Shown here: positions 1 through 5,980 of the stretch, piece by piece
How the letters are laid out: each line of letters opens with the position of its first letter
How positions within the stretch are numbered: the stretch's first letter is position 1
Source of the DNA: Ilumatobacteraceae bacterium
GTDB lineage: Bacteria > Actinomycetota > Acidimicrobiia > Acidimicrobiales > Ilumatobacteraceae
DNA: 7,943 bases
Direction of reading: 5' to 3'
NCBI GenBank assembly: GCA_025464045.1
Contig: JAODBQ010000125.1
Span: 1 to 7,943, forward strand
Notes under the pieces: generated by a model
Told to the model about the DNA's origin: nothing
Databases searched by the model: none
The model's input: the letters and a program-made list of their open reading frames with translations, nothing else
Position numbers and translations under genes: made by a program

Positions 1-1373
1 CGGCCTTCCTGGCCGCGTGCGGAAGTGACAAGAAGACGACGTCGAGCACGGCGGCGCCTGCCACCACGACTGCCGGCGCGGCGACGACGACTGCTGCGGG
101 CAGCACCGCGACGACCACCGCAGGATCGGGCGGCAGCACGGCCACCACGACTGCCGGCACCGGCGGAGGCGGGGGCACCGGCGATGTCGGCACGGCGATC
201 AACAAGATGTTGTCGATCGATTCGGCGAGCTCCGGCAAGGGCCTGACGATCGACATGGGCGCCGTGCTGGCGCTCACCGGCACCGGGTCGTTCTACGGCA
301 AGACGATGACGCGTGGTCTCGACCTCGCGGCCAAGCACATCGAGGCCGCCGGCGGTCCGAAGTTCAACTACATCTACCTCGACCACAAGTCGGGGGACGC
401 GGCTGCCGGCCAGGCGGCGATCACCGAGCTCGCGTCGAAGGGCGTCCACATCAAGTTCGCCTCGTATGCGGACGACCTCGGCGCAATGCTCAAGGGCACC
501 GCCGACAACAAGATCTTCACCCTCGACGGCGGCGGTGGGACGAGCATCTTCGGTCAGGGCCAGCCCTACTTCTGGGGCACGCGGGCGATCACGCCGAACG
601 ACCCGCTGCCCGGTCTGTTCAAGTACCTGAAGGAGACGAGTCCGGCGGCGAAGACCGTCGGTCTCGTCGGCTGGGACATCGGCGAGCCGTACAACAGTCA
701 GGTCAAGGCCGACATCCTCGCCAAGATCACCGCCGGCGGTTACACCCACAACGGGCTGTACGAGCTCGTCACCGTCGGCAACCAGGACTTCTCGCAGGTG
801 CTGCCGAAGATCAAGGCCAACGAGCCCGACATCCTGCTCGTCAGCAACTACGGCCAGGACCCTGGCTCGTTCGCCAACCAGGCGTCCACCGCCGACCTGA
901 AGAGCATCCGCATCGGGTTCGAGTTCACCCCGGACGGGCTCAACGCCTCGAAGGGCACGTACGACTCCGACGGCTACACCTTCGCCTACGACTACTTCGA
1001 CCCGGCGAGCGCCCCCAGCCCGCTCGGCAAGGTCTTCGTCGACGAGTTCAAGAAGGCGTACGGCGGCGACGAGCCGGACTTCTACGCGGCCAACTTCTAC
1101 GAGGACGCGTTCGTGATGTGGGAGCTCATCCGCCGAGTCATCAAGTCGGGCGGCGACCCGAAGGACGGCGACGCGCTCGAGAAGGCGCTGGAGAGCGACC
1201 TGACCGTGGTCAGCGTCTACGGCGGCGACGCCTCGACCGTCGGCACCTTCGCCCTCGATCCGAAGACGCACTCCGTGCTCAAGCGCTCGATGGGCGTGTT
1301 CGAGTACAAGGGCGGCAAGGTCACGCCGAAGGCGTTCTTCGACATCGGCGGCGCGGGCTACAAGAAGGCCTGA
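1..1373 (+). CDS. HAAT-type ABC importer solute-binding lipoprotein (5' partial)
   Basis: Periplasmic-binding-type (Peripla_BP_6, LivJ/LivK-like) lipoprotein that captures the substrate outside the membrane for the importer encoded downstream. The frame is open from base 3, giving 456 visible residues; the true start and most of the signal peptide lie left of the window. Fragment residues 3-6 read LAAC, a lipobox whose Cys (bases 18-20) would be lipidated and become residue 1. Residues about 10-62 form a Thr/Ala/Gly-rich linker, presumably a tether. The folded domain begins near residue 80 with a family-typical strand and loop (MGAVLALTGTGSFYGK). The ATG at 207 lies inside the linker-domain junction and is not the start, because choosing it would discard the lipobox. 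It lies 90 bases upstream of the permease gene, with a strong hairpin in between. The ligand cannot be read from sequence; an amino acid, aromatic acid or amide is possible. Confidence 0.9.
   Translation, partial: AFLAACGSDKKTTSSTAAPATTTAGAATTTAAGSTATTTAGSGGSTATTTAGTGGGGGTGDVGTAINKMLSIDSASSGKGLTIDMGAVLALTGTGSFYGKTMTRGLDLAAKHIEAAGGPKFNYIYLDHKSGDAAAGQAAITELASKGVHIKFASYADDLGAMLKGTADNKIFTLDGGGGTSIFGQGQPYFWGTRAITPNDPLPGLFKYLKETSPAAKTVGLVGWDIGEPYNSQVKADILAKITAGGYTHNGLYELVTVGNQDFSQVLPKIKANEPDILLVSNYGQDPGSFANQASTADLKSIRIGFEFTPDGLNASKGTYDSDGYTFAYDYFDPASAPSPLGKVFVDEFKKAYGGDEPDFYAANFYEDAFVMWELIRRVIKSGGDPKDGDALEKALESDLTVVSVYGGDASTVGTFALDPKTHSVLKRSMGVFEYKGGKVTPKAFFDIGGAGYKKA
60..155 (+). repeat. Degenerate in-frame Ala-Thr-Thr-Thr-Ala repeats in the lipoprotein linker
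   Basis: Four copies of the pentapeptide A-T-T-T-A are encoded with codon starts at 60, 81, 108 and 141, so the spacing is 21, 27 and 33 bases, always in frame. The first and last copies share an exact 18-base DNA repeat (60-77 and 141-158, starting GCCACCACGACT) 81 bases apart. The protein product is a flexible, Thr-rich stretch between the lipidated Cys and the binding domain. Such linkers may be O-glycosylated in Actinobacteria, but nothing here proves it. Confidence 0.7.
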
Positions 1374-1386
1374 GTCCACCCGGGCT

Positions 1387-1416
1387 CCCGGGACCACGCC
1401 GCTGCGTGGTCCCGGG
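1387..1416 (+). terminator. Strong GC-rich hairpin between binding-protein and permease genes
   Basis: A perfect 13-bp inverted repeat: CCCGGGACCACGC at 1387-1399 and its reverse complement at 1404-1416, with a 4-base loop (CGCT). It begins 14 bases after the binding-protein stop codon. No T-run follows; the next bases are CGCTCTGGCTCC. It therefore looks more like an attenuator or an mRNA-stabilising stem than a full intrinsic terminator. Such a stem would let the binding protein be made in excess over the membrane and ATPase subunits, as is usual for binding-protein-dependent importers. The stem is seen directly; its role is inferred. Confidence 0.6.
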
Positions 1417-1463
1417 CGCTCTGGCTCCCCCTCCCGGTCGATCGAAGGGATTCCCTGCTCGTC

Positions 1464-2435
1464 ATGCTCGCCGTCAGTGCACAGACCATCCGACAACTCA
1501 CCGTCGACGGCTTCTTCCGGGGCTGTACGTACGGGCTCCTCGGGGCCGGGTTCGCGCTGATCCTCGGCGTCACCGGGCGGTTCCACTTCGCCTACGGGCT
1601 GACCTACGTCCTCGCCGTGTACTTCGCGTTCACGTTCACGTTCCGCGTCCACTGGGGGTTCTGGCTCTCCGCGGTGCTCGGCGTCGCGCTGGCCGCGGCG
1701 ATCGGCGGCGGCATCGAACGCGTCGTCTACCGACCACTCGCGAAGAACGCCGGCGCGACGGCGCTGCTCGCCGTGTTCGTGGCAGCACTGGGCCTCGGGA
1801 TCGCCGGCGAGAACCTCGTCCGGTTGTTCTGGGGCTCGAACACCCAGGCGTACTACGGGCCGAAGAAGAAGGCGTACCACTTCTGGGACACCGTCTTCCT
1901 CAACTTCGACGTGTGGCAGGCCGCGAGCGGCGTCGTCATCGTCGTGCTGCTGGCACTGATGCTGCGGTACACCGCGCTCGGCCGGCGGATCAAGGCGACC
2001 AGGGTCAACCCCGATCTCGCCAAGACGATCGGGATCAACGCCGACCTGACGTACGTGATCTGCTTCGTGCTGGGCACGGTGTGCGCCGGGGTCTCGGCGA
2101 TCTGGTACGGGCTGAAGTACACCGTCGATCCGGGCATGGGCTTCACCCCGGTGATCTACGCCTTCCTCGTGGCGTTCCTCGCCGGAACGGTGCGATCGCC
2201 GGTCCGCGTGTTCGTGATCGGCATCTTCGTCGCGCTGATCGAGCAGTACTCGTCGATCTGGTTGTCGGCCAGGTTCACCCAGACCGCGGTGTTCGTCGTG
2301 CTCGTCGGCTACCTCGCCTACACGGCCATCCGCGGCAGCGCGTTGATGTCGAAGTTCCGCCGTCCGGCGAGACCTTCGGCCGCGCCACCGCCGCCCACCC
2401 ACGACGTCTTCCTATCCGCGAGCGAAACGGTCTGA
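1464..2435 (+). CDS. livH: LivH-type HAAT importer permease
   Basis: Inner-membrane permease subunit (BPD_transp_2 family), 323 residues, with alternating hydrophobic segments through about residue 290. Residues 85-92 (ERVVYRPL) match the conserved LivH segment, and residues 173-192, from GRRIKATRVNPDLA onward, are the cytoplasmic coupling region that meets the ATPases. The usual NFAHG-like motif is HFAYG here (residues 41-45), and the Gly-rich motif near the last helices is AGTVRSP (240-246), so this is a divergent member. The tail after residue 299 is Pro/Ala-rich and probably cytosolic. The ATG at 1464 is chosen because it is the first suitable start; an AAGGGA at 1445-1450 lies 13 bases upstream, a long spacing, so initiation may be weak. 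It should pair with the LivM half of the next protein. The gene symbol reflects family, not proven substrate. Confidence 0.88.
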   Translation: MLAVSAQTIRQLTVDGFFRGCTYGLLGAGFALILGVTGRFHFAYGLTYVLAVYFAFTFTFRVHWGFWLSAVLGVALAAAIGGGIERVVYRPLAKNAGATALLAVFVAALGLGIAGENLVRLFWGSNTQAYYGPKKKAYHFWDTVFLNFDVWQAASGVVIVVLLALMLRYTALGRRIKATRVNPDLAKTIGINADLTYVICFVLGTVCAGVSAIWYGLKYTVDPGMGFTPVIYAFLVAFLAGTVRSPVRVFVIGIFVALIEQYSSIWLSARFTQTAVFVVLVGYLAYTAIRGSALMSKFRRPARPSAAPPPPTHDVFLSASETV

Positions 2436-2436
2436 C

Positions 2437-4218
2437 ATGGAACTGTGGTTCAACTACATCGATCAGATCCTGCTCTACGCGACGTTGGCGTTGTCGCTGA
2501 ACCTGCTCCTCGGCTACGCCGGTCAGGTGTCGGTGGCGCACGCGTCGTTCGGCGCCGTCGGCGGCTACGCCATGGCCTACATGGCGCTCAACCACCACTG
2601 GAACTTCCTGCTCGGGACGGCCTTCGGGGTCATCTTCGCGTTCGTGATCGGCAGCGTCGTGGCGCTGCCGGCCTTGAAGTTGAGCGTCGAGTACCTCATC
2701 CTGCTGACGCTCGCGGTGTCGTCGGTGATCATCGGGCTGATCGTCGCGATCCCGTCGCTCGGCAGCTCCGCCGGCCTGATCAACCTGCCCACGGCAGACC
2801 TGTTCGGCTACAAGCTGCAGCACCCGAAGGACTGGTTGGTCCCGGCGCTGGCCGCGATGCTGCTCGTGTACTTCATCTGCCGCCGCATCGGTGAGTCACC
2901 GACGGGTCGCGTGCTCAAGGGCATCCGCGAGGACCCGGTGGCCACGCAGGCGCTCGGCAAGAACGTCTTCGCCTACAAGGTGTCCGTCTTCGGCATCGCT
3001 TCGGGCCTCGCCGGCTTCGCCGGTGGCCTGCTCGCGGCGTGGCTGTCCCTCGCGACGCCGGGCGTCTTCGGATTCTCGTTCTCGCTGACGGTGTTCGCGA
3101 TCGTCATCTTCGGCGGCATGGCCAACCTCAGTGGCAGCATCCTCGGTGCGGCGGTCGTCGTGCTGCTCGAGCCGGTGCTGCGCCGGGTGGTGAAGATCGA
3201 GGCGAGCAAGGCGAGCCTGCTGCAGCTCGTCATCTACGGGCTCGCGCTGGTCGTGCTGATGCGGGTCCGCCCGCAGGGCGCCTTGCCGGAGGGCTTCTCG
3301 CTGTGGCGATGGATCCGCGGCGAGCGCGGTCGCGGCAAGCGCATCGAGATGGGCGAGGACTGGGTCCCGACGTCGATCAAGATCAACGAGCAGGACGACG
3401 CGCTGCACAGCGACACCGTGCGCGGCGAGTCGTTGCGCGACGACCGTTGGCACTCTGCACCGATCGTGCTCGAGACGAGCGGGGTGAGCAAGCGCTTCGG
3501 TGGGATCATCGCCGCCGACGACCTGACGATCGAGCTCCGTCGGGGCACGATCACGGCACTCGTCGGACCCAACGGTGCCGGCAAGACCACGGTCTTCAAC
3601 CTCCTCACCGGGGCCATCCAACCGGACTCGGGATCGGTGCTGCTGAACGGCACGGAGCTGATCGGGATGAGCCCGGACAAGGTCGCCCGCCGCGGTCTCG
3701 TTCGTTCGTTCCAAGACGTTCGGTTGATCAATCGGATCTCGTGCCTGCAGAACGTGATGATGGCGGTGCAGCAGCAGCCCGGCGAGAACATGGGCACGCT
3801 GATGTTCAACCATCGCAAGGTCGTGGCCGGCGAGAGGGAGACCCGCGAGAAGGCACTCGGCTGGCTGGGCTTCGTGGGGATGAAGGACTTCGCCGACGTG
3901 CCGGCCGGCGCGCTGTCGTACGGCCAGTCGAAGCTCGTCTCGCTGGCCCGGGTGATGGCCACCGAGGCCGAGGTGCTGCTCCTCGACGAGCCGGCCTCGG
4001 GCATCGACACGAAGTGGGTGGACACGATGCTCGGGCTGATCGAGGAGGTGCGCGACCAAGGTCGCACGGTGTGCGTCGTCGAGCACAACCTGCACGTCGT
4101 CGGGCGGCTCGCCGACCACACCTACTTCATGGAGCTCGGGCGGATCACCGCGCAGGGCACGATCGCCGAACTGACCAACACACCGAGACTCGCGGAGGCG
4201 TACTTTGGCACTGCATGA
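2437..4218 (+). CDS. LivM permease-LivG ATPase fusion protein
   Basis: One 593-residue polypeptide joins the second permease and the first ATPase of the importer. Residues 1-285 are LivM-like: hydrophobic helices, the family segment GYAGQVSVAHASFG (26-39), a coupling region around TGRVLKGIREDP (156-167) and the usual end RPQG (278-281). Residues about 287-342 are a charged linker. Residues about 343-593 are an ABC ATPase: Walker A GPNGAGKTT (377-385, Lys383), Q-loop Gln426, signature LSYGQ (493-497), Walker B LLLDE with catalytic Glu518, and H-loop His550. LSYGQ in place of LSGGQ is common in LivG. There is no stop codon or frameshift between the halves. An ATG at 3349 (Met305) could start a free ATPase, but no clear ribosome binding site precedes it. 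The gene starts 1 base after the livH stop with no obvious Shine-Dalgarno sequence, suggesting translational coupling. Confidence 0.92.
   Translation: MELWFNYIDQILLYATLALSLNLLLGYAGQVSVAHASFGAVGGYAMAYMALNHHWNFLLGTAFGVIFAFVIGSVVALPALKLSVEYLILLTLAVSSVIIGLIVAIPSLGSSAGLINLPTADLFGYKLQHPKDWLVPALAAMLLVYFICRRIGESPTGRVLKGIREDPVATQALGKNVFAYKVSVFGIASGLAGFAGGLLAAWLSLATPGVFGFSFSLTVFAIVIFGGMANLSGSILGAAVVVLLEPVLRRVVKIEASKASLLQLVIYGLALVVLMRVRPQGALPEGFSLWRWIRGERGRGKRIEMGEDWVPTSIKINEQDDALHSDTVRGESLRDDRWHSAPIVLETSGVSKRFGGIIAADDLTIELRRGTITALVGPNGAGKTTVFNLLTGAIQPDSGSVLLNGTELIGMSPDKVARRGLVRSFQDVRLINRISCLQNVMMAVQQQPGENMGTLMFNHRKVVAGERETREKALGWLGFVGMKDFADVPAGALSYGQSKLVSLARVMATEAEVLLLDEPASGIDTKWVDTMLGLIEEVRDQGRTVCVVEHNLHVVGRLADHTYFMELGRITAQGTIAELTNTPRLAEAYFGTA
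4194..4198 (+). promoter_or_regulatory. Shine-Dalgarno GGAGG supporting the livF TTG start
   Basis: GGAGG lies 6 bases before the TTG at 4205, a near-ideal spacing, and inside the end of the preceding fusion gene. The alternative ATG at 4256 has only weak purine content upstream. This favours TTG 4205 as the start, though the protein alignment alone would favour the ATG. Confidence 0.55.
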
Positions 4219-4954
4219 GAGTTCGCTCACGGATGCCAGCGGTGGCGTCACCCCGATGCTCAGCGTCCAACACCTGAGGTGTGGTTACGGGCGCAAGCAG
4301 GTCGTGTTCGACGTCGACTTCGACGTCAAGCCGGGTGAGATCGTCGGGATCTTCGGCCACAACGGCAGCGGCAAGAGCACCACGATCCGCACGATCCTCG
4401 GGATCAACCCGACGCTCGGCGGCAAGATCTTCTTCGACGGCAAGGACACCACCAAGGCCAGCTCCCGCGCCAACGTGCGCGCCGGGATGGCGATGATCCC
4501 GTCGGAGCGGTTCGTGTTCGCCGATCTCACCGTGCAGGACAACCTGCTGCTCGGTGGTGCCAACGATCCGGACGCGAACCGCCGGGCGCAGCGGATGAAG
4601 CTCGTGCTCGAGCTGTTCCCGATCCTCGCCGAGCGGTCAGGTCAGCTCGCCGGCACGATGTCGGGCGGGCAGCAGCGGATGGTCAGCCTCGGGCTCGCGC
4701 TGATGGCGAGCCCACGCCTGCTGATGCTGGACGAGCCGTCGCTCGGCCTCGCGCCCGCCGTCGTGCAGCAGATCTTCGACACCGTTCGCAAGCTCGCCGA
4801 TTCAGAAGGCCTCTCCGTCCTGCTCCTCGAGCAGAACGTCGGCCAGGCACTGCGCATCGTCGACCGCGTCTACGTGATGCGTTCCGGCCGTGTGATCCTG
4901 CACGAGACCGCGGAGCAGATGCGTGCCCGCGAATCGTTCTGGGACCTGTTCTAA
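4205..4954 (+). CDS. livF: LivF-type HAAT importer ATPase
   Basis: Second ATPase of the importer, 249 residues from the TTG at 4205, overlapping the fusion gene by 14 bases. Motifs are Walker A GHNGSGKST (51-59, Lys57), signature MSGGQ (152-156), and Walker B LLMLDEP with catalytic Glu177. The switch position reads EQN (209-211), with Gln210 where many ABC proteins have His; this is usual for LivF as I recall the family. The Q-loop region reads PSER (99-102), where LivF proteins usually have PEGR, so it is slightly unusual. The alternative ATG at 4256 (Met18, MLSVQHLRCGYG) gives 232 residues and an N-terminus closer to known LivF proteins; the GGAGG at 4194-4198 supports the longer form. It should form a heterodimer with the LivG half of the upstream fusion. 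Confidence 0.9.
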   Translation: MALHESSLTDASGGVTPMLSVQHLRCGYGRKQVVFDVDFDVKPGEIVGIFGHNGSGKSTTIRTILGINPTLGGKIFFDGKDTTKASSRANVRAGMAMIPSERFVFADLTVQDNLLLGGANDPDANRRAQRMKLVLELFPILAERSGQLAGTMSGGQQRMVSLGLALMASPRLLMLDEPSLGLAPAVVQQIFDTVRKLADSEGLSVLLLEQNVGQALRIVDRVYVMRSGRVILHETAEQMRARESFWDLF

Positions 4955-5011
4955 GCATCCGACAGCGGTTCCCCCCGCCGCTCCTCGATCAGCATCATCA
5001 CACCTCAGCTG

Positions 5012-5018
5012 AAGGAGA
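5012..5018 (+). promoter_or_regulatory. Strong ribosome binding site for the cyclase-family gene
   Basis: AAGGAGA, with the core GGAG ending 6 bases before the ATG at 5024. It is among the clearest Shine-Dalgarno sequences in the window and fixes the start. It sits at the end of the 69-base gap (4955-5023) that separates the importer genes from the enzymes; I see no convincing promoter in that gap. Confidence 0.7.
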
Positions 5019-5023
5019 GCACG

Positions 5024-5980
5024 ATGGACGATCAGATCAGTGTTGGCGACCTGCTCAGGGACGCGCCCCGGAACTGGGGCAAGTGGGGCCCGGAGGACGA
5101 GGTCGGCAGCCTCAACTACCTGACCCCGGAGGTCGTCGTCGCGGCCGCGGGATCGATCAAGTCCGGCAAGACGTTCACGCTGCAGGTGAAGATGGCCAAT
5201 CCCGCCGGTGACCCGGTCTGGCCGGGCCGCAGCGGTGCGGTGCGCACGACGGTGATCGACGAGGGCCACTACCTGGCCGGCAAGGGCCCGCAGTTCGCGG
5301 GCGGTGCCCACTACGCCGACGACTACATGACCTGCTTCCTGCAGGGCAGCACCCAGTACGACGCGCTCGGGCACGTCTGGTACGACGATCAGATCTGGAA
5401 CGGCTACGACGCCAAGACGACGATCGGCGGGCTCGCCAAGGCCAGCGTCTGCGCGATCGCCGAGAAGGGTGTGGTCGGCCGGGGGATCCTGCTCGACATG
5501 GCCCGCTTCCGCAACAAGGAGTGCCTCGACGTCGCCGAGACGTTCACCCATGACGATCTGCAGGCGTGTGCCAAGGCACAGGGCGTCGAGATCCAACCTC
5601 GCGACATCCTGATCATCCGCACGGGCTGGATCGCCAAGTTCTACAAGGTGAGCCGCGAGGAGTTCTACGGCAACTTCGTCGAGCCGGGCCTCACCTACAG
5701 CCCCGCGCTCGTGCAGTGGTTCCACGACATGGAGATCCCCAACCTCGTCACCGACACGATCGCCAATGAGGTCACCACGGATCCCGTGTCCGGCGTGACC
5801 CTGCCGCTGCACAACGCGCTGATGCGCAACCTCGGCGTGACGCTGACCGAGATCGCCTGGCTCGACGACCTCGCCGCCGATTGCGCTGCGGACGGCCAGT
5901 ACACGTTCCTGTACGTCGCCGCGCCGTTGAAGGTCGTGCAGGCCACCGGTTCGCCAGTGAACCCCGTCGTCATCAAATGA
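5024..5980 (+). CDS. Cyclase-family metal-dependent hydrolase (PF04199-type)
   Basis: Soluble 318-residue protein of the cyclase / kynurenine-formamidase-like superfamily, whose characterised members hydrolyse amide or cyclic bonds (kynurenine formamidase, isatin hydrolase). Family landmarks are GRGILLDMAR (152-161), DILIIRTGW (194-202), TDTIANE (243-249, with Asp244 and Glu249), PLHNALMRNLG (261-271) followed by EIAWLDDLA (276-284), and the end GSPVNPV (309-315). The metal-site motif, normally H-x-G-T-H-x-D-x-P-x-H, reads QGSTQYDALGH at 107-117: Asp113 and His117 are kept, but both preceding His positions are Gln. This longer subgroup is over 300 residues, versus about 210 for KynB-type enzymes. 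No signal peptide is seen, so it should be cytosolic. Its stop overlaps the ligase start (ATGA). The substrate is unknown; a cyclic ester, amide or ketone leading to a carboxylate would fit the context. Confidence 0.85.
   Translation: MDDQISVGDLLRDAPRNWGKWGPEDEVGSLNYLTPEVVVAAAGSIKSGKTFTLQVKMANPAGDPVWPGRSGAVRTTVIDEGHYLAGKGPQFAGGAHYADDYMTCFLQGSTQYDALGHVWYDDQIWNGYDAKTTIGGLAKASVCAIAEKGVVGRGILLDMARFRNKECLDVAETFTHDDLQACAKAQGVEIQPRDILIIRTGWIAKFYKVSREEFYGNFVEPGLTYSPALVQWFHDMEIPNLVTDTIANEVTTDPVSGVTLPLHNALMRNLGVTLTEIAWLDDLAADCAADGQYTFLYVAAPLKVVQATGSPVNPVVIK

Noticed and set aside
207..209. ATG at 207 as the start of the binding protein
   Set aside because: The same frame is open to the window edge and contains a lipobox and a secreted-protein linker upstream, so the gene starts left of the window.
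1118..2500. Plus-strand open frame (460 residues) spanning the binding protein end and livH
   Set aside because: Arg-rich shadow in another frame that crosses the intergenic hairpin and has no recognisable fold.
3349..3351. Internal ATG as an independent livG start
   Set aside because: No stop codon separates it from livM and no clear Shine-Dalgarno sequence precedes it, so a single fusion product is more likely.
2896..4251. Minus-strand open frame (451 residues) opposite the LivM-LivG fusion
   Set aside because: Low-complexity composition and no motif; the plus strand here encodes a complete ABC ATPase.
4964..4982. Inverted repeat AGCGG...CCGCT after livF as a terminator
   Set aside because: Only a 5-bp stem with a 9-base C-rich loop and no T-run; expected by chance at this GC content.
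5005..5012. Palindrome TCAGCTGA just before the cyclase ribosome binding site as an operator
   Set aside because: Eight bases is too short to claim an operator, and no second copy was noticed in the gap.
5881..5976. Upstream extension of the acyl-CoA ligase from a TTG at 5881
   Set aside because: The 32 extra residues are Arg-rich and come from the cyclase coding region read out of frame. The ATG at 5977 with its ATGA overlap gives a family-typical N-terminus.
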